This document shows, in pieces, positions 15,912-23,452 of a stretch of 39,123 nt of DNA. Within the stretch, counting starts at the first letter, position 1, and each line of letters starts with the position of its first letter. Source of the stretch: Flavipsychrobacter sp. (GTDB taxonomy: Bacteria; Bacteroidota; Bacteroidia; Chitinophagales; Chitinophagaceae); NCBI GenBank assembly GCA_024508935.1, contig JANINW010000027.1, positions 55,243 through 94,365 on the forward strand. The letters run 5' to 3'. The position numbers and the translations under genes are program-made. Under the pieces are notes generated by a model, which was not told where the DNA came from, searched no databases, and saw only the letters and a list, made by a program, of their open reading frames with translations.

Positions 15912-16958
15912 TTATACGGTACTTAATGTTTCCAGCAGCATTTGTGCATTTCGCTGTGCATCTATACTGCTGCATGAAACGGTATGCAGTAACTCATTTA
16001 TATTCTCACGATTGGCAAGTGCTTTGCCGTAATGCTTATCATAATACTTCAGTAATATGTTGAAGCATTCTTTTATATTTTCTTCCAGCAAATAATTGAT
16101 CGCCATTTTCGTATCGAGCCCGCCCAGGCGTTTACGTATACGTATGATCGCATTTACCAGTTGCTCTTTGGTATACTTGCCATATTCCCCCACCAGGTAA
16201 TTCAACCGCTCCTCAAAAGGTATATCTAAAAATACCAGCGGTGATGAACGTAAGGTTTTCCAGAATGCATTCGGCAAATTTATCAGGCCGATGCGCTGGC
16301 TTTCATCTTCTATCCAGATAGGCTTGCCAGGATGGTTTTGGATTTGTTTATGCAATTCAGTAGCCAGTATGTTTTCAAACATTTCCTGTGATGGTGACGC
16401 CACATTATCCAGCCCGCCAAATGCAGAACCTTTATGTTTGGCTATATCTTCCATGTCTATTACAGGCTCACCCAGCTGCTTCAGTTTATGCAATACAGTC
16501 GTTTTACCCGAACCAGTATACCCACCCAATACTTTAAAAGGATATGTTTTCTCGTACTGCTCAATAGCCCAATGGCGGTAAGACTTATACCCCCCTGCTA
16601 ATGTGTATACTTTAAATCCATAGAGATCGAGCAGCCATGCTACTCCTGCACTGCGCATGCCACCACGCCAGCAATGCACCAAGACAGTCTTCTCCTTCTT
16701 CACAATTGCTTCCACCTCTTCTACCATCCTGCGCATTTTCACACCAAAATAATCGAGCCCTATTTTGATTGCCGCCTCCCGACTATCTTGTTTATAAGCA
16801 GTACCCACCACTTTTCTTTCTTCATTGGTAAACAAAGGCAGGTTGTGAGCGCCGGGAATATGTGCATAATCGTATTCACCAGAGCTGCGTACATCAAAGA
16901 CCGGGCAGGATGCAGCCATCTCTAAGAACACATCTATTTTTACTTTTTCAACCGGCAT
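15912..16958 (-). CDS. mnmH: tRNA 2-selenouridine synthase MnmH (SelU/YbbB)
   Basis: Replaces sulfur by selenium in 2-thiouridine at the wobble base of certain tRNAs. N-terminal rhodanese domain with active Cys96 in VHCWRGGMRS (E. coli equivalent Cys97) and a P-loop GGYTGSGKTT at 145-154 for the geranyl-transfer half. The Met at 16958 gives the usual N-terminus (MPVEKVKIDVFLEMAA); the frame is open 16 codons more to 17006 with a CLSC sequence that I take as noncoding. Sits 1 bp before selD and downstream of the cytochrome c gene, all on the minus strand. Confidence 0.93.
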   Translation of the reverse strand: MPVEKVKIDVFLEMAASCPVFDVRSSGEYDYAHIPGAHNLPLFTNEERKVVGTAYKQDSREAAIKIGLDYFGVKMRRMVEEVEAIVKKEKTVLVHCWRGGMRSAGVAWLLDLYGFKVYTLAGGYKSYRHWAIEQYEKTYPFKVLGGYTGSGKTTVLHKLKQLGEPVIDMEDIAKHKGSAFGGLDNVASPSQEMFENILATELHKQIQNHPGKPIWIEDESQRIGLINLPNAFWKTLRSSPLVFLDIPFEERLNYLVGEYGKYTKEQLVNAIIRIRKRLGGLDTKMAINYLLEENIKECFNILLKYYDKHYGKALANRENINELLHTVSCSSIDAQRNAQMLLETLSTV

Positions 16959-17032
16959 TGTCGTCTTTATAATGGGCTGACAAGATAGGCATTTCAGCTG
17001 GGACAATGAGAATTTTGCCTTATTCCAAGCCG

Positions 17033-17389
17033 CTATCCTTCTTTTCCCCTGATAGAATAGAGATAGTCTACAATATGCTGCTGAGAAACGGAATCTCTTA
17101 CAGGCGCGCCGTAGGAATGCACCATTTTGTCAACAATTTTCTCCCAGGATTTACGCGTTAACTGCGGCTGCATCTCTATATAGCGCAGCGAATGACAAGG
17201 CGTACAACTACTTTCCACCAATTCCACATCTCCGTCTTGCGGCAATATGGTTTGCACATCTTTTATATCCCTGGTAGCAGAATCATCTCCCCAGTGTTCA
17301 TCTACAACTACCGCGGCCTTTTGTTCCTGCATGCAGGAAATACCTATAACAAACAATACTATCAGTCCCCCAATCAGCTGCTGCTTCAT
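17033..17389 (-). CDS. Small c-type cytochrome lipoprotein
   Basis: Protein of 118 residues from the Met at 17389, which overlaps the stop of the upstream molybdoenzyme gene as ATGA. Hydrophobic signal with a lipobox-like IGISC (Cys19), one haem motif CTPCH (Cys62, Cys65, His66), and Met residues at 73 and 89 as possible axial ligands. The frame upstream to 17458 lies inside the molybdoenzyme gene and is not used. Order and overlap match SorA-SorB type sulfite dehydrogenases, where the cytochrome takes electrons from the molybdenum subunit. Confidence 0.85.
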   Translation of the reverse strand: MKQQLIGGLIVLFVIGISCMQEQKAAVVVDEHWGDDSATRDIKDVQTILPQDGDVELVESSCTPCHSLRYIEMQPQLTRKSWEKIVDKMVHSYGAPVRDSVSQQHIVDYLYSIRGKEG

Positions 17390-18597
17390 TTCGATACATT
17401 TAGGGGTAATGATTCTATTTCGTTCCGCATGTAGCCGCTGCGGTTCCATTGGTGCCAAGGTTGTGTTGCGCCGGCAGCATTAGTTGCCTTCGCCAGAAAT
17501 TCAACCGGCCCTTCTTCAACAGGTGTGTATGTGTAACGCCAGCGCCGCCACGAATATTTACCAAGAACAGGATCAAGACGGGCCTGTGCCCATGTCTTTC
17601 CTTTATCCCTGCTTATCTCCACTTTGGTTATACCAGTCCCGTCATCCATAGCTAGCCCTTGTATCTCGTAGGTCTTTCCCTTTTGCATAGTAAACCCTGG
17701 TTGTGGTGAAACAAACACAGAGCGGACATCCAATTTACTCACAGGCTCCATATCCTTAGCCAGTGAATCAGGCTTTTCGTTACCGTTCGGTACTCCTTTC
17801 GGCACCAGGTACGCTTTGTTCATCCAATACCCTTTAAATGAATCGGCATAAAGCCTTATCTCGCTGACCATACTTACCCAATAGGTAGCATACCAGCCCG
17901 GCACCACCAGTTTCAAAGGGTAGCCATTTAAAAAAGGTATAGGCTCTCCATTCATTTCATACGCCAGCATTACTTCACCATCCATAGCATGAGCGTATTC
18001 CAGCGATTTTACAAAGTCAGGCGTAGAGGGAAATACCGGCTGGTCGAGGCCGTTGAAAGAGACAAATTTAGTATTAGCCTTAGGCTGAGCCATTGCCAAT
18101 ATATCCTTCAGCTTTACACCCGTCCAAACCGCGTTGCCCATACTGCCATTCACCCATTGGGCACCCGGCACCCGCGGATTGAAATGGCTGCGGGAATTAC
18201 CGGCACATTGACAAACAGCGACTATTTTATAAGGCGTGAATTTTGTTTTCAGGTCTTTCATACTTAAGGCAATGCTCCTGCCTACATTGCCGCCAATGCG
18301 CAGCCTGAAAGTATCTTCATCAACAGGGGCCGGCGGTACGGGCAGGTGCCAGCGTACAAAGAACACATCATTGGGCGTAAAATCTTCCAGGAAATAACGG
18401 AGCGGGGTCTCAAGATTATAAGGGCGTTCTGTAAGCAGCCGCAATGGCTTTTTACCGGGCACTTTCACCATCTGTGCTTCTGTCGAGTCTTTGACAGGTC
18501 CGGCTTCTGCCACAGCACCACTCCGGGTATTACCTGAACCACATGCTGCAAACATGAAGACAACAGACAACAAAATGCAGCTTACGTGAAGTTTCAT
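17386..18597 (-). CDS. Sulfite-oxidase-family molybdopterin oxidoreductase (SorA/SoxC-like)
   Basis: Periplasm-facing lipoprotein of 403 residues from the Met at 18597: signal ending in lipobox FAACGS (Cys19), molybdopterin domain (about 55-290) with cofactor Cys131 in CQCAGNSRSHFNP, and a C-terminal Ig-like Mo-co dimerisation domain (about 305-400). The frame is open 48 codons upstream to 18741, but that stretch has no signal peptide and is rejected. Predicted to oxidise sulfite or a related sulfur compound and pass electrons to the cytochrome encoded in the overlapping gene. A lipid anchor rather than a Tat signal is unusual for a molybdoenzyme, since cofactor insertion normally precedes Tat export. 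Confidence 0.85.
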   Translation of the reverse strand: MKLHVSCILLSVVFMFAACGSGNTRSGAVAEAGPVKDSTEAQMVKVPGKKPLRLLTERPYNLETPLRYFLEDFTPNDVFFVRWHLPVPPAPVDEDTFRLRIGGNVGRSIALSMKDLKTKFTPYKIVAVCQCAGNSRSHFNPRVPGAQWVNGSMGNAVWTGVKLKDILAMAQPKANTKFVSFNGLDQPVFPSTPDFVKSLEYAHAMDGEVMLAYEMNGEPIPFLNGYPLKLVVPGWYATYWVSMVSEIRLYADSFKGYWMNKAYLVPKGVPNGNEKPDSLAKDMEPVSKLDVRSVFVSPQPGFTMQKGKTYEIQGLAMDDGTGITKVEISRDKGKTWAQARLDPVLGKYSWRRWRYTYTPVEEGPVEFLAKATNAAGATQPWHQWNRSGYMRNEIESLPLNVSK

Positions 18598-18682
18598 ATA
18601 CAATACCCGGCTTATTAATTTGAGGAAAAAAGTACAATAAAAAATGCAGCCGGAAAATAGTCTTTCATATTCTGCCACGGGC

Positions 18683-19207
18683 TTATTTCTGCAAATTTTG
18701 TTGTACCTGCAATTTATGGTGCTCAACATGGTATATAGCATTGTACAGCATTTCCCTGAGCGTAAGCTTGCCTAACAAAGGATGCGGTATCAGCAGGCTA
18801 TCCAATTCTGCTTCATCAAAAGTTAACAATTTAGCACATAGTTCGTCAACCAATTTTGTGAGTGTTGCTATTAATACAATCCTAGGCTGTTCTGTGTTTT
18901 CTGCAGGCAAAAACCGTTCTGGTGCTTTACCACCTGCATGTAATTTTCCAAGATAATCTCCCAACAGCATATCATAACTGCGGCTTTGCCTGGGTTCACG
19001 TCCATAATTTTGTTCTATAACAGGCTTATCCTGGCTAAAAACGTATACCAATGGTTGGACACATAGTACTATATGCTGCAATTGCTGAGCTGCGTTCCAT
19101 TTTCCTTCATTGACATACATATATTCGTTTTCTGTCAAACTCATTATATAATCTGCGAACGCACTATAGTTTTTCTTAAGTGTTACAGCTATAACCTGTT
19201 TATTCAT
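18683..19207 (-). CDS. DinB-like family protein
   Basis: Four-helix-bundle type protein of 174 residues from the Met at 19207. Metal-ligand histidines of the DinB/YfiT pattern are visible: QQLQHIVLC near residue 45 and HVEHHKLQ near the C-terminus. Family members include thiol-dependent transferases, but the substrate here is unknown. The ten codons upstream of 19207 in the frame read poorly and are ignored. It lies alone between the ArsR-operon terminator and the molybdoenzyme gene. Confidence 0.8.
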   Translation of the reverse strand: MNKQVIAVTLKKNYSAFADYIMSLTENEYMYVNEGKWNAAQQLQHIVLCVQPLVYVFSQDKPVIEQNYGREPRQSRSYDMLLGDYLGKLHAGGKAPERFLPAENTEQPRIVLIATLTKLVDELCAKLLTFDEAELDSLLIPHPLLGKLTLREMLYNAIYHVEHHKLQVQQNLQK

Positions 19208-19240
19208 AAGTGGGTTTTCAGTATTATGAATATACAAAAA

Positions 19241-19264
19241 AATGCCGGGACCTCTCCCGGCATT
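19241..19264 (-). terminator. Intrinsic terminator of the ArsR operon
   Basis: Perfect 10-bp stem (AATGCCGGGA / TCCCGGCATT) with a 4-nt loop; on the minus strand it is followed by a run of T. It lies 19 bp after the ArsR gene stop at 19283. Confidence 0.87.
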
Positions 19265-19282
19265 AAGTTGAAAAAAACTATT

Positions 19283-19603
19283 CTATTTTACCTTGTTGTT
19301 CAAAATAGTTTCAAGGCTTTTTAGCTTAGTTAGCCAGAATTTATCAAAATGGTCTATCCACTGCTGCAATTCCTTAAAACCATCCTGCCTTAATATACAA
19401 TAGCGCTCGCGACCTATATCCTGTATAGAGATAAAGCCTGCGGTGTATAGTATTTTTATATGTTTGGATACGGCGGGCCTGCTCATATCAAAATTCTCTG
19501 CCAATGCATTTATTGTCATGCTATCTTTCGTCAGAAGGTTCAGCATTTGCCTGCGGCTGGGATCGGCTACTACCTGGAAGACATCGAGCGTGGGTTGTGC
19601 CAT
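19283..19603 (-). CDS. ArsR-family winged-helix repressor
   Basis: Regulator of 106 residues with the ArsR fold: VVADPSRRQMLNLL (helix 1), INALAENFDMSRPAVSKHIKILYTAGFI (DNA-reading helix-turn-helix) and the wing QDIGRERYCIL. No metal-binding cysteines are visible, so it belongs to the metal-independent SdpR-like branch that commonly pairs with SRPBCC proteins. It starts 3 bp after that partner gene. Two matching palindromes at the operon promoter are its likely binding sites. Confidence 0.9.
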   Translation of the reverse strand: MAQPTLDVFQVVADPSRRQMLNLLTKDSMTINALAENFDMSRPAVSKHIKILYTAGFISIQDIGRERYCILRQDGFKELQQWIDHFDKFWLTKLKSLETILNNKVK

Positions 19604-19606
19604 TTA

Positions 19607-20032
19607 TTAAGCATTTAAAAAGTCTGCAATTTCTTTCATATTACTCAACCAGCCGTTATCCATTATAGAGAAGATCATGGCGTTCTGCTCTTTAAAACCG
19701 GTATGTAGCAGGTGCAGTTCTGTGCCATTATCTTTTTTGTGCAATGTCCAGCTTACCACGGTATCCAGCGTCATTGTACCGTCGCCAGGACCTCCTTTCC
19801 ATGTATACGACAGTTTTTCCTGTGGAACAATCTCCAGCACCTTACAATATATAATACCATCAAATCCAAAATTGGTCATTGGCTTTGTTCTGAATTGAAA
19901 CTCATGCCCGTCAACCGGTTTAAAATCATTGTCCATAAGCCATTTTGCTAATAATTCAGCATTAGTCAGGTATTCCCAAACTTCTTCCGGCGATTGGTTA
20001 TAAAACCACTGGTGTTTAATTTCTGTTGTCAT
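19607..20032 (-). CDS. SRPBCC (AHSA1-like) domain protein
   Basis: Single-domain protein of 141 residues with the helix-grip fold pattern: N-terminal WFYNQSPEEVWEYLTNAELLAKWLM, central beta-strands, and C-terminal helix GWLSNMKEIADFLN. The family binds hydrophobic ligands or, in eukaryotic relatives, stimulates Hsp90 ATPase. First gene of a two-gene operon with the ArsR repressor, an arrangement common in Bacteroidota. The physiological ligand is unknown. Confidence 0.87.
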   Translation of the reverse strand: MTTEIKHQWFYNQSPEEVWEYLTNAELLAKWLMDNDFKPVDGHEFQFRTKPMTNFGFDGIIYCKVLEIVPQEKLSYTWKGGPGDGTMTLDTVVSWTLHKKDNGTELHLLHTGFKEQNAMIFSIMDNGWLSNMKEIADFLNA

Positions 20033-20037
20033 AATGC

Positions 20038-20087
20038 GTAACTTTTAAGTTACACAAATATATGTAACTTAAAAGTTACTAAACAAA
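20038..20087 (-). promoter_or_regulatory. Promoter with two ArsR-type operators
   Basis: Two 16-bp palindromes, GTAACTTTTAAGTTAC (20038-20053) and GTAACTTAAAAGTTAC (20064-20079), identical outside the two central bases and 26 bp centre to centre. Between them on the minus strand is a perfect -7 box TATATTTG (20055-20062), and TTTG at 20084-20087 gives the -33 box with 21-nt spacing. One operator fills the space between the boxes; the other covers the start site up to 6 bp before the ATG. Strong prediction of autorepression by the ArsR protein. Confidence 0.82.
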
Positions 20088-20116
20088 TTTTGACTGCATT
20101 ATTTTTAAGAAGAGTG

Positions 20117-21073
20117 CTAAATACCTGTGGTCTTAATTTGGATTTGAATAATGTCTCCTTTCTTATACCTGCCATTTGGCAGGCTCATAGTCAATAGCTG
20201 GCCCTCGGCAATTACAATTAGTTCACAATGTCCACCAAGATATAATATTCTGTCTATGATGGCCGGCACGCCCACCTTGTTCGTGCTGAGCGTAATATCC
20301 TCCGGACGAACGATTGGAAGTCCGTTTGGCGGCAGGCCTAAACTTGTCGCTAAGGCTGTTGACATCGTATTGTACGGTCCTAATAAACCAGCCACATATT
20401 CAGAATTTGGTTGCTTATATACCTCTCTGGGGGCACCTTGCTGTATTATTCTTCCGTAGCGCATTACAAACACTTCATCAGCCCAGGGAAGTATATCATC
20501 CGGCTCATGAGATATAAGCATACAGGTAACGCCTAATTTTTCGCCAAGATTCCAGACTACGTTTTTTAACTGCCTGCGGTGATGGAGATCAAGATTGGAA
20601 TAAGGCTCATCCAACAGCAAAAGCCTCGGTGCTGTGGTCAGCAATTTTGCCAATGCTACCCGCTGTTTTTCGCCACCCGATAGTGTGTGCGACCACCGGT
20701 GCATTAAATGCTGTATATCACATACAGCATACAATTCTTCATTGGCCTCGTGGGTCAGGTCATTAGCATAAGCCAGCAATTCTGATACACGATATTTGTT
20801 GGGCAGTTCGAAATGCTGCGATAGACAAGCGATGCCTTTATGACCAGGCATCAGTTTTTCATCAACACCTTTCACCTGCTTTCCTTCAAAAAAAACGTTC
20901 CCACTATCCGCCTGTCCCAGTCCGGCAATTATCCGCATCAGCGTAGTTTTGCCGGAGCCTGTTTCGCCTGCTATCGCTATTCTGTGCCCGGCTGTTTGTG
21001 AAAAGGAGATATTATCCAGCAGGAAATCAGCCCCATGCTTTTTTGAAATATTTGTAACCCTAAGAAAATCCAT
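20117..21073 (-). CDS. ABC transporter ATP-binding protein with TOBE domain
   Basis: ATPase of 318 residues with Walker A GETGSGKTT (36-44), signature LSGGEKQ (131-137), Walker B LLLLDEP (151-157) and the His of LISHEPDD; the last about 80 residues form a TOBE domain as in PotA, FbpC and ModC, which energise importers. No permease or binding-protein gene is next to it in this window, which is unusual for the type, so it is an orphan component or works with unlinked subunits. An inverted repeat at 21121-21145 lies in the shared upstream region with the divergent methyltransferase gene. Confidence 0.88.
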   Translation of the reverse strand: MDFLRVTNISKKHGADFLLDNISFSQTAGHRIAIAGETGSGKTTLMRIIAGLGQADSGNVFFEGKQVKGVDEKLMPGHKGIACLSQHFELPNKYRVSELLAYANDLTHEANEELYAVCDIQHLMHRWSHTLSGGEKQRVALAKLLTTAPRLLLLDEPYSNLDLHHRRQLKNVVWNLGEKLGVTCMLISHEPDDILPWADEVFVMRYGRIIQQGAPREVYKQPNSEYVAGLLGPYNTMSTALATSLGLPPNGLPIVRPEDITLSTNKVGVPAIIDRILYLGGHCELIVIAEGQLLTMSLPNGRYKKGDIIQIQIKTTGI

Positions 21074-21120
21074 AATTAATGCAGGCCCTAAAAATACTTA
21101 GATTATGCATGTGAATACGA

Positions 21121-21145
21121 CAATAAAGTATGCTTAACTTTATTG
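21121..21145. promoter_or_regulatory. Inverted repeat in divergent promoter region
   Basis: CAATAAAGT (21121-21129), 7 nt, ACTTTATTG (21137-21145): perfect 9-bp arms. It lies 23 bp before the methyltransferase ATG and 47 bp before the ABC gene ATG. Probable operator for an unidentified dimeric regulator; differs from the ArsR sites. Confidence 0.5.
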
Positions 21146-21168
21146 CCAAACCCACAACACGCATTTGT

Positions 21169-21801
21169 ATGAATACAGGAGTGGAAAGATCCGAATTTTG
21201 GGAATCGGCTTTTAACGAAAAAGGAGAAATGTGGGGGCTTGAACCGGCAAAATCTGCTATTGTAACAAAAGACTTTTTTCTTGACAAATCTTTAAAAAAC
21301 ATCCTGATTCCCGGCATTGGATATGGCCGGAATGCCAAAGTTTTTTATGATGCCGGCATGAAAGTAACGGGCATTGAGATATCCCAAACTGCTATTGAAA
21401 TGGCAAAAAAGCATTACGGAGATACTTTAACCATTTATCACAGCTCTGTAACAGATATGCCTTATGATACAACCCTGTATGACGGCATCTTTTGCTATGC
21501 CCTTATTCATTTACTTGATGAAGAGGAACGAAGAAAACTTATAAATGATTGTTACAACCAGCTATCAGCAAACGGGTATATGGTATTTACAGCTGTTTCA
21601 AAAAAGGCTTCAACTTTCGGACAAGGCAAGTTTATAAGTAAAGATCGTTACGAGATATTCGATGGGGTCAATATGTTTTTTTACGATAGGGAATCTATTA
21701 CGGCCGAATTTGGAAAAACGGGGTTATTTGAAATAATGGAGATCACAGAGAATTACCCGTTTTACCTGATCAAATGCAGCAAGTCAACTGCGCACAAATA
21801 A
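21169..21801 (+). CDS. Class I SAM-dependent methyltransferase
   Basis: Methyltransferase of 210 residues from the Met at 21169. SAM-binding motif I ILIPGIGYGRNA (45-56) with acidic Glu70 after the second strand (VTGIEIS), motif for strand 4 YDGIFCYALIHLL. The N-terminal FWESAFNEKGEMWGLEPAKSA resembles the thiopurine/tellurite-type methyltransferase group. The frame is open 13 codons further up, but those codons overlap the inverted repeat. Substrate not determinable. Confidence 0.87.
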   Translation: MNTGVERSEFWESAFNEKGEMWGLEPAKSAIVTKDFFLDKSLKNILIPGIGYGRNAKVFYDAGMKVTGIEISQTAIEMAKKHYGDTLTIYHSSVTDMPYDTTLYDGIFCYALIHLLDEEERRKLINDCYNQLSANGYMVFTAVSKKASTFGQGKFISKDRYEIFDGVNMFFYDRESITAEFGKTGLFEIMEITENYPFYLIKCSKSTAHK

Positions 21802-21869
21802 GAATATCCACGCACACAGGCAAAGCTGCAATAGGCCTGTAATATCGCGGCTATTGGGAGGATCAGAGT

Positions 21870-21907
21870 GGCCCTTTAAACAAACCAAAATAGGCCTTTA
21901 AAACAAA
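21870..21907 (+). promoter_or_regulatory. Direct repeats, probable activator sites
   Basis: GGCCCTTTAAACAAA at 21870 and GGCCTTTAAAACAAA at 21893 start 23 bp apart, about two helical turns, on the same strand. AATAGGCCT also occurs at 21830-21838 and 21889-21897. The repeats end 21 bp before the -7 box at 21929, where the -33 box should be and where none is seen. This fits an AraC-type activator site; the AraC gene at the end of the operon is the obvious candidate. Confidence 0.5.
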
Positions 21908-21928
21908 GTCGCTATATACAGCTCAATC

Positions 21929-21936
21929 TACTTTTG
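21929..21936 (+). promoter_or_regulatory. -7 promoter box of the SDR operon
   Basis: TACTTTTG is an exact match to the Bacteroidota -7 consensus TAnnTTTG. A start site around 21943 rules out the upstream ATG at 21934 and supports translation from 21958. Confidence 0.55.
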
Positions 21937-21957
21937 TATCAACAAAACGAGATTGAA

Positions 21958-22977
21958 ATGAAACAAAACAATTACCAGGGAGTCCTGCAAAAACCAATAG
22001 GTTCCCGTTACAATGCAACCTCAACTGCTGCCGATGTAATCAGGAATATTGACCTTAACGGAAAATTTGCCATAGTAACAGGAGGTTATGCCGGTATTGG
22101 CCTCGAAACTGTAAAAATGCTCACCCATGCAGGGGCTACGGTTATAGTGCCTGCCAGGGATATTGAAAAAGCCAGGAAAAACCTGGACGGCGTTGAAAAC
22201 ATTAAAATAGAATCTATGGATCTGATGGATCCCCGATCCATAGATAGCTTTGCAGAACGTTTTTTAAGTTTAGGCAGGCCTGTTCATATCCTTATAAATA
22301 ATGCCGGCATTATGTGGGTGCCGCTACGCAGAGATAGCCGTGGTATAGAATCGCAATTATCTACCAACCATTTAGGCCACTTTCAACTCACCGCGCGATT
22401 ATGGCCTGCACTTAAACAGGCAGAAGGTGCCAGGGTAATAAACGTGTCATCTTTCGGGCACCATATGTCGGCATTTAACTTTGACGATCCCAATTTCCTG
22501 CACAGGGAATATGAAACGCTACAAGCCTACGGACAATCTAAAACAGCAAACAACCTGTTTACAGTGGAGCTAGATGCCAGGGCAAATGAATTTAATGTCA
22601 GGGCATATTCACTACACCCCGGTGCAGTATATGGAACAGATTTGCCACGCGAGGCATCTGTTGAGCTATTTCAGCAAATGGGCACTTTCGATTCGGAAGG
22701 AGTTATCAAACAGGAGGTACTCAATAAACTCAAAAATATCCCGCAGGGTGCCGCTACTACAATATGGTGCGCCACAAACAATTTGCTTGATAATATTGGC
22801 GGTGTATACTGCGAAGATGCAGATATAGCACAATTGGATACGGGAAATATAGAGCATCAGTATCACGATCCTTCCACACAAAAAGGCGTACAACCTTATT
22901 CACTGGACAAACTAAATGCCAGGAGGCTGTGGGAACTCAGCGAAGAATTAACAGGTGTACGCTTCCAAATTAATTAA
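21958..22977 (+). CDS. Short-chain dehydrogenase/reductase
   Basis: SDR of 339 residues. NAD(P)-binding TGGYAGIG (41-48), NNAG (114-117), catalytic Ser164 region INVSS and Y191GQSK195. The length and the Y-G-Q-S-K-T-A-N segment resemble the retinol-dehydrogenase-like extended group. The frame begins at 21934, but the promoter box overlapping that ATG makes 21958 the better start. First gene of a five-gene plus-strand run with SnoaL-like, esterase, metallo-hydrolase and AraC genes. Confidence 0.88.
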   Translation: MKQNNYQGVLQKPIGSRYNATSTAADVIRNIDLNGKFAIVTGGYAGIGLETVKMLTHAGATVIVPARDIEKARKNLDGVENIKIESMDLMDPRSIDSFAERFLSLGRPVHILINNAGIMWVPLRRDSRGIESQLSTNHLGHFQLTARLWPALKQAEGARVINVSSFGHHMSAFNFDDPNFLHREYETLQAYGQSKTANNLFTVELDARANEFNVRAYSLHPGAVYGTDLPREASVELFQQMGTFDSEGVIKQEVLNKLKNIPQGAATTIWCATNNLLDNIGGVYCEDADIAQLDTGNIEHQYHDPSTQKGVQPYSLDKLNARRLWELSEELTGVRFQIN

Positions 22978-22998
22978 TCAATCTAAAAATTAAAATCA

Positions 22999-23445
22999 AT
23001 GGAAAATACGAATCAACAAAAAAAATCAGCCACATCTCTCTTAAAAGAATACCTGGCAAGTGTGAGTACTGGTAATCCAAAATTAACCGCTTCATACTTT
23101 GCTCCAGACGGCTGGATTGACGCACCATACGTGCAATCATTAGGCATGCCTTCGAAATACGTAGGTCATAAAGCAATTGAAAACACAATGACATACCTGC
23201 TTTCCAATGCACCGGATTTTCATTTTAAGAATATCAAGATTATCATGAAATCTGAGAATGAAGTTGTTGCTGAATATGAAAGTGAAGCTGTTTTCATTAA
23301 TGGACGGCACTACAAACAATTGTATATAGGTCATCTGACATCAAAAGACGGAAAAATTGTATCGCACAAAGAATACTTAAACATGCTGCCTTTTGTTGAG
23401 GCTTTTTACCCCAACGGTTTAAAAGATCTGATAACTAATAAATAA
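22999..23445 (+). CDS. SnoaL-like / NTF2-fold protein
   Basis: Single-domain protein of 148 residues with the cone-shaped NTF2/SnoaL pattern: N-terminal helix LLKEYLASVSTGNPKLTASYFAP, a helix-strand core and a final YLNMLPFVEAF. Members bind small molecules or act as polyketide cyclases or isomerases. It starts 21 bp after the SDR and 7 bp before the esterase, so it shares their pathway. No catalytic residues can be assigned with confidence. Confidence 0.8.
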   Translation: MENTNQQKKSATSLLKEYLASVSTGNPKLTASYFAPDGWIDAPYVQSLGMPSKYVGHKAIENTMTYLLSNAPDFHFKNIKIIMKSENEVVAEYESEAVFINGRHYKQLYIGHLTSKDGKIVSHKEYLNMLPFVEAFYPNGLKDLITNK

Positions 23446-23452
23446 TCCAACC

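Noticed and set aside
17390-17458. Upstream extension of the cytochrome c frame
   Set aside because: Lies within the molybdoenzyme coding region and would precede the signal peptide; the ATGA overlap start is far better.
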